This document shows, piece by piece, positions 1 through 5,691 of a DNA stretch of 16,974 nucleotides. The notes beneath the pieces are model-generated. The model made no database searches. It was not told the DNA's origin and saw nothing but the letters and a program-made list of their open reading frames with translations. The stretch comes from Chloroflexota bacterium (GTDB lineage: Bacteria > Chloroflexota > Anaerolineae > Fen-1058): the NCBI GenBank assembly GCA_016219235.1, contig JACRBO010000120.1, forward strand, positions 1 to 16,974. Reading direction: 5' to 3'. The position numbers were made by a program, and so were the translations under genes. Numbering within the stretch: the stretch's first letter is position 1; the number at the start of each line of letters is the position of its first letter.

Positions 1-860
1 GCGCCATAATACACCCGCTGCGTAGCAGCGATAGTAATACTCCAGAGCAAACCGCTGCTGTCGAGCAGATCATCTTCAAACACGCCGATAATGCGTGGCG
101 AAGCGAAAGTAATCTCGAGTGCATCTTCTGAAAGTCTCAATCCGGTGTTGGAAGATCCAATTAGACTGAGCGTGTAGGTCAACTCTGCCGTGTTATCTAT
201 ACACCCGAGATTGCGACAGACCTGTGGATAGGCTTCTTCCAATTGGCTGATCATGGGTCGTACCAGTTCGCGATCTTCGACGGCGTAGATCACGTGAAAG
301 TGAAGTGTGTCGAGGATCTCAACCTGATCGCTCCAGAAGAACGGATCCGGGTCGCTGCGCAGCCAGCGCTCGCCTTCACGTTGATAGAAGCGCGTTTCAC
401 GGAACCAGCGGCCATTCCGGTACTGGCGGATGTCGGCCCAGGCTTTGGTCTGGGTTCGCAGATTGTAATCGACGATCACATAGTACGGCTGCCTGTTCGC
501 CGGCCGCCCCCACGCGGTAAGGTCATTGCGCAAGGGTCCCTGGTCGGACGCATCACGCGGCATGCTCATGGCCAAGTACGAATCGATATCGCCATCGGCC
601 AGCGCCTGCGCTTCGCGATCGATTGCGGCATACAACTTAGCGGGCACAGACAGGGGTGTAGGCGTAGGTGGTAGCGGCGTCGGCGTGGGATGCGGCGCCG
701 ATTCTGGGATCGACTGATAGGTCATGCCAAGCGCGACGCCTAACACAATCACGAGACCGATCGCCCACATGCGCCAACGCGGCGGCTTCGGCGCAGTCGT
801 CTTAGCGATGGTCTGGTTGCCGGAAGAATCATCAACACGCCATTCGAGATCGGGAGACAC
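1..860 (-). CDS. Membrane-anchored extracytoplasmic protein, unidentified, 3' end outside window
   Basis: The reading frame opens at GTG (860-858) and runs without a stop off the left edge, giving 286 codons. AGGAG at 872-868 lies 7 nt upstream and decides this start; an ATG at 865-863 is in another frame and closes quickly. The protein has a short cytoplasmic N terminus, one hydrophobic segment at about residues 31-47, then a proline/threonine linker (HPTPTPLPPTPTP, about 57-69), as in many Chloroflexota surface proteins. A soluble domain follows from about residue 74. Around residues 180-220 (DTLHFHVIYAVEDRELV, then EEAYPQV) it resembles the opening of peptidase-MA-like domains, but any HExxH site would lie outside the window, so this is only a suggestion. 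It is downstream of birA on the same strand, 84 nt away, and is probably the last or a later gene of that operon. The function is not recognised. Confidence 0.75.
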   Translation of the reverse strand, partial: MSPDLEWRVDDSSGNQTIAKTTAPKPPRWRMWAIGLVIVLGVALGMTYQSIPESAPHPTPTPLPPTPTPLSVPAKLYAAIDREAQALADGDIDSYLAMSMPRDASDQGPLRNDLTAWGRPANRQPYYVIVDYNLRTQTKAWADIRQYRNGRWFRETRFYQREGERWLRSDPDPFFWSDQVEILDTLHFHVIYAVEDRELVRPMISQLEEAYPQVCRNLGCIDNTAELTYTLSLIGSSNTGLRLSEDALEITFASPRIIGVFEDDLLDSSGLLWSITIAATQRVYYG

Positions 861-871
861 GGCATTACTCC

Positions 872-949
872 TGTAGGGGCGCGCGCGTCAATGACGCGAC
901 GCCCTCGCCCTTGTGGGCAAGACGGGCGAGGGCAAGCCTCGCCCCTACA
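872..949. repeat. REP-like nested palindrome filling the birA 3' spacer
   Basis: The outer arms TGTAGGGGCG (872-881) and CGCCCCTACA (940-949) are perfect 10-bp inverted repeats. Inside are a second perfect hairpin, GCCCTCGCCC (901-910) with GGGCGAGGGC (924-933), and a small palindrome CGCGTCA-A-TGACGCG (884-898). The element covers essentially the whole spacer between birA and the next gene. birA's TAG stop (947-945) lies within one outer arm, and the first base of the next gene's AGGAG lies in the other. Similar GTAGGGGCG/CGCCCCTAC palindromes are, to my recollection, common dispersed elements in Chloroflexota and cyanobacterial genomes; only one copy was seen here. Confidence 0.7.
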
Positions 950-1835
950 AATTGAGATTGTGCAGCGTCACATCGCCCGCCAGTAGTCGCTGAATCTGTC
1001 CATCCGGGGTGCGCAGCAACAACGCACCGTCGTCGTCAACGTCGTCCGATCGGCCAGTGATGATCTCGTCGTCCAGTTGCACGCGAATCTCTCGGCCTAA
1101 ATTGATCAGCCGCGCGGCCCACGCTTCGCGCAATCGATCGGCGTCATGCAGCCACGCGTAGCGTTCGACGAAAGCGACGACGATCGCTTTCAATACCGCG
1201 CTCCGATCGATTGGGTTCCCGCTCAACGTCTTCAAACTTGTGGCGATGTCGCGCAGTTCGGCGTTGCGGCTGAAATCGACGTTGACGTTGATGCCCATCC
1301 CCACGACGGCGTATTCCAACCCGTCGCCCTGAAACGAGGCTTCGGTCAGGATGCCGCCGACTTTGCGTGTGAGTGGTAATTGGTCAACTGGTAACTGGTC
1401 AACTGGTAATCGGCCAATCGGTAACTGGTCAATCGGTGATTGGGCATTATGCATTATGAATTGTGAATTATGAATTGCCACCACGTCATTCGGCCACTTC
1501 AAATCTAAGTGTAAACCCGTCGCTTGTTCAATGCCTTCGACGACGGCGAGGCCGGCCAGCATCGTGAGGCGCATCGCATGTTGGGCGGCGATCTTTGGTC
1601 TCGTCAGCAGCGAGATCGCCAGCGCCGTGCCGGGGGGCGTGAACCACGCTCGGTTTTGCCGCCCGCGCCCGCTGAGTTGTTCATCGGCGGAGATCAGCGC
1701 GATCTCGGGTGTGCCTGCGTTCGCGAGTTCACGCGCTCGATCGTTGGTGGAACCGATCGAGGCATGGTGTTCGACGGTGGAGATCAACGGCACGTCGCGC
1801 AGCGCGGCGCGGATGAGGTCGGCGGTGAGCATCAC
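945..1835 (-). CDS. birA: Biotin--[acetyl-CoA-carboxylase] ligase with an in-frame repeat insertion
   Basis: Biotin-protein ligase activates biotin with ATP and transfers it to the lysine of biotin carboxyl carrier proteins in the cytoplasm. Family motifs are clear: SIGSTNDRA (27-35), GRGRQNRAW (56-64, the biotinyl-AMP loop), KWPNDV (113-118), KVGGIL (158-163) and GMGINVN (179-185), followed by the C-terminal SH3-like domain from about 245. There is no N-terminal helix-turn-helix, so this is the monofunctional type rather than a BirA repressor. Between KWPNDV and KVGGIL, normally about 6-10 residues apart, sit about 39 residues (IDQLPIGRLPVDQLPVDQLP and flanks) encoded by word repeats. The frame is kept and both motifs are intact. 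Start is GTG 1835 or the next codon ATG 1832; both overlap the upstream channel gene's TGA, suggesting translational coupling. Stop is TAG at 947-945. Confidence 0.93.
   Translation of the reverse strand: MMLTADLIRAALRDVPLISTVEHHASIGSTNDRARELANAGTPEIALISADEQLSGRGRQNRAWFTPPGTALAISLLTRPKIAAQHAMRLTMLAGLAVVEGIEQATGLHLDLKWPNDVVAIHNSQFIMHNAQSPIDQLPIGRLPVDQLPVDQLPLTRKVGGILTEASFQGDGLEYAVVGMGINVNVDFSRNAELRDIATSLKTLSGNPIDRSAVLKAIVVAFVERYAWLHDADRLREAWAARLINLGREIRVQLDDEIITGRSDDVDDDGALLLRTPDGQIQRLLAGDVTLHNLNL
1371..1475. repeat. Intergenic-type word repeats inside birA
   Basis: On the plus strand this stretch is built of the words TGGTCAACTGGTAAC, TGGTAATCGGCCAATCGG and TGGTCAATCGGTGAT (1380-1441), followed by an AT-rich block of ATTATG/AATTGTG/AATTATG words (1445-1473). 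The end GAGTGGTAATTGGTCAACTGG is, on the minus strand, a 19/21 match to 3343-3363 in the spacer after the HIT gene. The same repeat family is therefore present both between genes and inside a gene. The inserted DNA contains no stop in the birA frame. It encodes near-repeats of the hexapeptide PVDQLP. Confidence 0.85.
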
Positions 1836-2707
1836 AGATCACCTTTCTTGCGCAGGGCGGCGCGGACTTCAGCCGTATTGATGGGCACCGTGGCTCGATC
1901 GGGGGTGGGCTGCGGCACGGCGATGATGCTTTGCTCGCCCAGCGCTTTGTGGATGCGCGTGATCAAATGCGTGCGCACCTTTGCGCCGTGGCCGTACTCG
2001 GCTTTGACCATGACGGTCAGCAGCGTCTCAGTGCTGAGCAGGCCGCTCTCGCTGAGGACGAACGGCTCTTCCACGATGTCGTCACTTTCGGCGTACAGCT
2101 GCGCCGCGACCTTGCGTAGAATGGACAGCGTGGTCGCCACTTGCTCGCGCGGCACCGTGACCTGCACCGACGCCAGCGAGAAGGCGCTGCGGCTGAAGTT
2201 GCGGATGAGGCGCACCTCGCCGTTGGGCACGATGAGCAGTTCGCCGCCGTCGCCGCGAATGTAGGTGTTACGCAGCTGCACATCTTCGATGTAGCCGCTC
2301 ACGTCCAGCAGCTGCACCTTCTCGCCCACGCTGTAGTGATCGTCGAACAGCAGGCCGATGCCACTGATGATGTCGCTGAAGAAGGGGCGCGCGGCAAAGG
2401 CTACGCCCGCGCTGATGAGGCCCAGCGCGGTCAACACATTGCCGCCGGGAAAGAACAATGACAGGATCATCAAAATGGCGATGATATAGACGACCGCGTG
2501 GGTCGCGCCGCCGATGAGTTTGAACAGCGTCTCGCGGCGGGCGGCGCTGAGGTTGCGGCGGGCGCGGCCCACCAGCAGGCGCGGCATCAGCCAGCTCAAG
2601 ACCTGGCCCAGCAGCCAGGCCGCCACGGCGATGAGGACAATTTGCACGATCAACATGCCGCTGATCGATTGTGTCATACCGGTCACCAGGTCTTGCCAGA
2701 TAGTCAT
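1832..2707 (-). CDS. mscS: MscS-family small-conductance mechanosensitive channel
   Basis: Homologues form homoheptameric inner-membrane channels that open under tension and release solutes during hypo-osmotic shock. At 291 residues this is close to E. coli MscS. Hydrophobic segments lie at about 17-41, 64-86 and 90-121. The third is the Ala/Gly-rich pore helix (LGLISAGVAFAARPFFSD, 95-112), followed by GIGLLFDDHYSVGEKVQL and the beta domain (DGGELLIVPNGEV, 153-165), which is diagnostic. A cytoplasmic alpha/beta domain with SESGLLSTETLLTVMVK-like sequence follows to about 265. The last 25 or so residues are charged. Its TGA stop overlaps the birA start, so the two are co-translated. No Shine-Dalgarno sequence precedes the ATG at 2707; TACAAT lies only 7 nt upstream, so the mRNA may be leaderless. 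Confidence 0.92.
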   Translation of the reverse strand: MTIWQDLVTGMTQSISGMLIVQIVLIAVAAWLLGQVLSWLMPRLLVGRARRNLSAARRETLFKLIGGATHAVVYIIAILMILSLFFPGGNVLTALGLISAGVAFAARPFFSDIISGIGLLFDDHYSVGEKVQLLDVSGYIEDVQLRNTYIRGDGGELLIVPNGEVRLIRNFSRSAFSLASVQVTVPREQVATTLSILRKVAAQLYAESDDIVEEPFVLSESGLLSTETLLTVMVKAEYGHGAKVRTHLITRIHKALGEQSIIAVPQPTPDRATVPINTAEVRAALRKKGDL

Positions 2708-2714
2708 GGCCGTA

Positions 2715-2720
2715 ATTGTA
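2715..2720 (-). promoter_or_regulatory. Candidate -10 box of the mscS-birA operon
   Basis: On the minus strand TACAAT ends 7 nt before the ATG of the channel gene. A start point at the usual distance would fall at or next to the ATG, giving a leaderless transcript, which agrees with the lack of a Shine-Dalgarno sequence. No convincing -35 hexamer is present at 16-18 bp. Confidence 0.4.
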
Positions 2721-2767
2721 CTCTAACCGCCGGTGTCATTGCGGCGCAGACTCAGGGTTGTTTGGTG

Positions 2768-2773
2768 TAAAAT
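2768..2773 (+). promoter_or_regulatory. Candidate -10 box of the HIT gene
   Basis: TAAAAT within GGTGTAAAATAGGG lies 30 nt before the ATG at 2804, in the divergent spacer shared with the channel gene. No good -35 is seen at 17 bp; TTGCGG at 2739-2744 is too far upstream. Weak evidence. Confidence 0.35.
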
Positions 2774-2803
2774 AGGGCCATCAACCACCAAGGGCAAAAC
2801 TGA

Positions 2804-3304
2804 ATGGATCACATCTGGCGCGATCGCATGGCGTACATTCTGGGCGCGGCCAAACCGCCCGACGGGGTGTGCGTGTTTTGCGAAGCGCCCAGGCATGACG
2901 ACGCCACCACGCTCATCTTGCACCGCGGGCAACTGGCCTACGTCATCATGAACATCTTCCCCTACAACACCGGCCACGTGATGGTGAACCCGTACGCGCA
3001 CGTCGATTCGCCGGAGAAACTCGATGCGGCCGCGCTGACGGAGATCATGCTGCTAACCAATTTAAGTTTGCGCGCCATCCGATTGGCCTCCAACCCTCAC
3101 GCGTTCAACCTGGGCGCCAACGTGGGCAAAGCCAGCGGCGGCGGCATCGATCAGCACTTTCACTTTCACATCGTGCCGCGCTGGCCAGGCGACACCAACT
3201 TCATGCCCATCATCGCCGAGACGCGGGTGCTGCCGGAAAACTTGAATGATCTGTATGCGCGGCTGAAGCCGGCGTTCGAGCAAGTCGCAGCCGAAATGAA
3301 GTAA
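2804..3304 (+). CDS. HIT-family nucleotide phosphorylase/hydrolase (Ap4A phosphorylase-like)
   Basis: Histidine-triad enzymes cleave or transfer nucleotidyl groups from substrates such as Ap4A, ADP or AMP-amidates. The triad H-F-H-F-H-I-V is at residues 118-124, with the central histidines as the predicted nucleophile region. NTGHVMVNPYAHV (55-67) and NLGANVGKASGGGIDQH (102-118) are typical HIT segments. A Cys-X2-Cys pair at 23-26 (CVFC) suggests a structural metal site. The PRWPGDTNFMPII segment (125-137) after the triad resembles actinobacterial diadenosine tetraphosphate phosphorylases such as Mycobacterium Rv2613c, so that activity is the best guess, from recall. Length 166 aa is normal. 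It is transcribed divergently from mscS and is followed directly by a hairpin, so it may be monocistronic. Confidence 0.88.
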   Translation: MDHIWRDRMAYILGAAKPPDGVCVFCEAPRHDDATTLILHRGQLAYVIMNIFPYNTGHVMVNPYAHVDSPEKLDAAALTEIMLLTNLSLRAIRLASNPHAFNLGANVGKASGGGIDQHFHFHIVPRWPGDTNFMPIIAETRVLPENLNDLYARLKPAFEQVAAEMK

Positions 3305-3348
3305 CTGGTTAATCGGTAACTGGTTGACCGGTTACCGATTAACCAGTT
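3303..3348. repeat. 18-bp hairpin made of word repeats after the HIT gene
   Basis: Arms 3303-3320 and 3331-3348 are perfect inverted repeats of 18 bp with a 10-nt loop, starting inside the HIT stop codon (TAA 3302-3304). The arms are made of the same words (CTGGTTAATCGGTAAC) as the insertion in birA, and the repeat tail continues to about 3363. There is no T-run after the stem, so it does not look like a standard intrinsic terminator, although it could stabilise or end the HIT transcript. The remaining spacer to 3415 is AT-richer, with no confident promoter. Confidence 0.75.
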
Positions 3349-3415
3349 GACCGATTACCGCTCGACTAATCTACCAATTTACTAAGTTCCTAATTTACCC
3401 TTCTTTGGAGGCTCT

Positions 3416-4630
3416 ATGACCCACCCCCCGTCCGATCGTGATCCTGTGATTGTCAGCGCCGCCCGCACGCCCATCGGCAAATTCCTGAGCGCGTTTGGAT
3501 CGATCCCCGCGACGCAGTTGGGCGCGGTGGCGATTCGGGAAGCGGTGAAACGCGCCGGCATCGATCCGGTGTTGATCGATGAAGTGCTCATGGGCCAGGT
3601 GGTCACGGCCGGGGCGGGACAGGCGCCCGCGCGGCAGGCGGCCATCGGCGCGGGGCTGCCCGACACGGTGGGCGCGGTGACGGTGAACAAAGTGTGTGGC
3701 TCCGGCCTGGAAGCGGCGATGCTGGCCGCGTCGATGATCAAGGCTGGCGATGGCGACATCTACGTGGCGGGCGGCATGGAGAGCATGAGCACCGCGCCGT
3801 TCTTGCTGCCCGAAGGCCGCACCGGCCACAAATACGGCCACACGCAAGTAATCGATGCGGTGGTGCAAGACGGTCTGTGGTGTCCCTTCGAGAAACAAAG
3901 CATGGGCGTGGCGGCGGAGTTCATCGCGGACAAGTATGAAGTCACGCGCACCGAAATGGACGAGTTCGCATTCCAGAGCCATCAGAAAGCGGTGGCCGCG
4001 ATCGAGGCGGGCAAGTTCAAGGCCGAGATCGCGCCGGTCGAGATCAAGGATGCCAAAGGCCGCGCGACCGTCGTCGATACGGATGAAGGCCCGCGCCGCG
4101 ACACATCGATCGAAGCACTCGCAAAACTTAAGCCCGCGTTCAAGGCGGATGGCCGTGTGACGGCGGGCAATGCGCCAGGCCTGAATGACGGTGGCGCAGC
4201 CGTCGTCGTGATGAGCCGCGCCAGAGCAATCGAGTTGGGGGTGAAGCCGCTGGCGTGCATCGTCGGTTACGCACACGCAGCCGTTCAGCCGCTGTGGTTG
4301 TTCATCGCGCCCGCGAAGGCTATGCCCAAATTGTTGACTAAGATCAACTGGTCGCTGACTGACATTGATCTGATCGAAATCAACGAAGCGTTCGCCGCGC
4401 AGGTCATCGCCGATGCGCGCGACATGGAGCAGGCCGGGCACGCCTGGGATTGGAACAAGGTCAACGTCAACGGTGGCGCGATCGCGCTGGGGCATCCGGT
4501 GGGGTGCAGCGGCGCGCGCGTGCTGGGCACGCTGATCTACGCGCTGAAAGATCGCGGCCTGCAGCGCGGTCTCGCCACGTTGTGCCTGGGCGGCGGCGAA
4601 GCGGTGGCGATGGCGATAGAGATCGAGTAA
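3416..4630 (+). CDS. Thiolase (acetyl-CoA C-acetyltransferase)
   Basis: Thiolase II condenses two acetyl-CoA to acetoacetyl-CoA or runs the reverse thiolysis in fatty-acid breakdown. Length 404 aa fits the family. Catalytic features are all present: the acyl-accepting cysteine C94 in NKVCGSGLE, NEAFA at 323-327, H360 in GGAIALGHPVGCSGAR, and C390 in LCLGGGEAVA. AARTPIGKF near the N terminus and GGMESMS (119-125) are family signatures. A small deviation is TAGNAPGLNDGG (249-260), where most relatives have TAGNASGxNDG. GGAGG at 3407-3411 is 4 nt from the ATG. The next gene encodes the following enzyme, 3-hydroxyacyl-CoA dehydrogenase. No enoyl-CoA hydratase or acyl-CoA dehydrogenase is nearby, so direction (butyrate/PHB-type synthesis or degradation) cannot be decided. 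Confidence 0.94.
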   Translation: MTHPPSDRDPVIVSAARTPIGKFLSAFGSIPATQLGAVAIREAVKRAGIDPVLIDEVLMGQVVTAGAGQAPARQAAIGAGLPDTVGAVTVNKVCGSGLEAAMLAASMIKAGDGDIYVAGGMESMSTAPFLLPEGRTGHKYGHTQVIDAVVQDGLWCPFEKQSMGVAAEFIADKYEVTRTEMDEFAFQSHQKAVAAIEAGKFKAEIAPVEIKDAKGRATVVDTDEGPRRDTSIEALAKLKPAFKADGRVTAGNAPGLNDGGAAVVVMSRARAIELGVKPLACIVGYAHAAVQPLWLFIAPAKAMPKLLTKINWSLTDIDLIEINEAFAAQVIADARDMEQAGHAWDWNKVNVNGGAIALGHPVGCSGARVLGTLIYALKDRGLQRGLATLCLGGGEAVAMAIEIE

Positions 4631-4703
4631 CGAGAAACGAGTAACGAGAAACGAGTAACGAGTGAGAATGGACTTGACTCATCACTCATTACTCGTTACT
4701 CGT
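4625..4703. repeat. GAGTAACGAGAAAC direct repeats and hairpin after thiolase
   Basis: The 14-nt unit GAGTAACGAGAAAC occurs twice in tandem from 4625 and then once as a partial unit. It begins within the thiolase stop region (TAA 4628-4630). ACGAGTAACGAGT (4651-4663) is perfectly inverted at 4691-4703. The block fills most of the spacer before the dehydrogenase gene. It has the same architecture as the other word repeats here but a different word. Confidence 0.75.
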
Positions 4704-4722
4704 CATCAATCATTCAAAGACC

Positions 4723-4728
4723 AAGGAG
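4723..4728 (+). promoter_or_regulatory. Ribosome-binding site fixing the dehydrogenase start
   Basis: AAGGAG lies 8 nt before ATG 4737. The frame is open further upstream (to an ATG at 4662), but that extension would translate the repeat block and has no ribosome-binding site. Confidence 0.8.
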
Positions 4729-4736
4729 TGATCAGC

Positions 4737-5585
4737 ATGACCATTCAAACCGTCGGCGTCGTGGGCATGGGGCAAATGGGCAGCGGCATCGTGGAGGTCT
4801 TTGCGCGGGCAGGCGTCAACGTCATCGCGCGCGAGATCAACGACGAGCTGCTGGCGCGCGGCCTGAACTACTTAAAGCGATCCTTTGGCAAAGGGGTGGA
4901 GCGCGGCAAATTGTCGCAGGCCGACGCGGACGCGGCGCTGGGCCGCATCACGACCACCACGCAGTTGACCGACTTTGCGGGCTGTGATCTGGTGATCGAA
5001 GCGGCCACGGAAAACATGGCGCTGAAGAAGACCATCTTTACCGAACTGGATGTGATCTGCAAGCCGGACGCCCTCCTCGCGTCCAACACGTCGTCGCTGT
5101 CGATCACGGAAATCGCGTCGGCAACGCAGCGGACCGATCGAGTGGTGGGGCTGCATTTCTTCAATCCGGTGCCCGTCATGCCCCTAATCGAAATCGTGCG
5201 CGGCCTATTGACCAGCGATGAAACGCTGGACGAGGTGCGCTCGCTGGGCGCGCAGCTCAATAAACAGCTGGTCTTTGCCAAAGACAATCCCGGCTTCATC
5301 GTGAATCTGCTGCTGGTGCCCTATCTGTTCGATGCAATCCGCGCGCTGGAAAACGGCGTGGGCACGAAAGAAGATATCGACACAGGCATCAAGCTGGGCC
5401 TCAACCACCCGATGGGCCCGTTCACGTTAGCGGACTTTGTGGGGTTGGATACCTGCCTGTTCATCGGCGACGCGATGTATAACGAGTTCAAAGACCCGCG
5501 CTACGCCGCCCCGCCCCTGTTGCGCCGGATGGTGACGGCGGGCTTGCTCGGTCGCAAGAGCGGGCGCGGCTTCTATGCCTACTAG
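4737..5585 (+). CDS. 3-hydroxybutyryl-CoA (3-hydroxyacyl-CoA) dehydrogenase
   Basis: This NAD(P)-dependent enzyme interconverts acetoacetyl-CoA and 3-hydroxybutyryl-CoA. From ATG 4737 it is 282 aa, the standard length for stand-alone Hbd/PaaH proteins. The Rossmann motif GVVGMGQMGSG is at residues 7-17. Catalytic H140 lies in LHFFNPVPVMPLIE with E152 downstream, and SNTSSLS at 116-122 and NHPMGP at 223-228 are family signatures. The usual DNPGFxxNR reads DNPGFIVNL (183-191), so the normal Arg is Leu. It follows the thiolase by 106 nt of repeat-rich spacer and ends at a strong terminator, so thiolase and dehydrogenase probably share a transcript. This enzyme uses the thiolase product, which fits fermentative C4-CoA, PHB or beta-oxidation metabolism. 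Confidence 0.94.
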   Translation: MTIQTVGVVGMGQMGSGIVEVFARAGVNVIAREINDELLARGLNYLKRSFGKGVERGKLSQADADAALGRITTTTQLTDFAGCDLVIEAATENMALKKTIFTELDVICKPDALLASNTSSLSITEIASATQRTDRVVGLHFFNPVPVMPLIEIVRGLLTSDETLDEVRSLGAQLNKQLVFAKDNPGFIVNLLLVPYLFDAIRALENGVGTKEDIDTGIKLGLNHPMGPFTLADFVGLDTCLFIGDAMYNEFKDPRYAAPPLLRRMVTAGLLGRKSGRGFYAY

Positions 5586-5603
5586 GCATCACCGGTTGAT
5601 GAC

Positions 5604-5636
5604 ATCGAGACGCTAATCTGGCGTCTCGATTTATTT
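5604..5636 (+). terminator. Rho-independent terminator after the dehydrogenase gene
   Basis: ATCGAGACGC (5604-5613) pairs perfectly with GCGTCTCGAT (5621-5630) around a 7-nt loop and is followed by TTATTT. It ends the HIT/thiolase/dehydrogenase region. The next promoter's -35 starts at its last bases. Confidence 0.88.
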
Positions 5637-5663
5637 GGCAAACCGCGTTAAATGTGCCACAAT
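5635..5663 (+). promoter_or_regulatory. Sigma-70-type promoter of the histidine kinase gene
   Basis: TTGGCA (5635-5640) and CACAAT (5658-5663) are separated by exactly 17 bp. A start near 5670 would leave a leader of about 22 nt carrying the GGAGG ribosome-binding site. Confidence 0.6.
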
Positions 5664-5681
5664 CGTTTCAAACTTCGGCCC

Positions 5682-5686
5682 GGAGG
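5682..5686 (+). promoter_or_regulatory. Ribosome-binding site fixing the kinase GTG start
   Basis: GGAGG is 5 nt before GTG 5692. The frame is open upstream to a TTG inside the terminator/promoter, which cannot be a sensible start, so GTG 5692 is preferred. Confidence 0.75.
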
Positions 5687-5691
5687 CCGGT

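Noticed and set aside
1380..1475. Possible CRISPR array from regular short repeats
   Set aside because: Units are degenerate, 7-15 nt long and partly contiguous, with no constant-length unique spacers and no cas genes.
3395..4495. Long open frame (366 codons) antisense to the thiolase
   Set aside because: It is a shadow of G+C-rich codon use. The product is His/Arg/Asp-rich with no domain, and the plus strand encodes a complete thiolase with all catalytic residues.
4662..4736. Upstream extension of the dehydrogenase to ATG 4662
   Set aside because: It translates the repeat block. The start at 4737 has AAGGAG and begins at the Rossmann fold, giving the family's usual 282 residues.
5635..5691. 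Upstream extension of the kinase frame to TTG 5635
   Set aside because: It would start inside the preceding terminator and the kinase promoter. GTG 5692 has GGAGG at the right distance.
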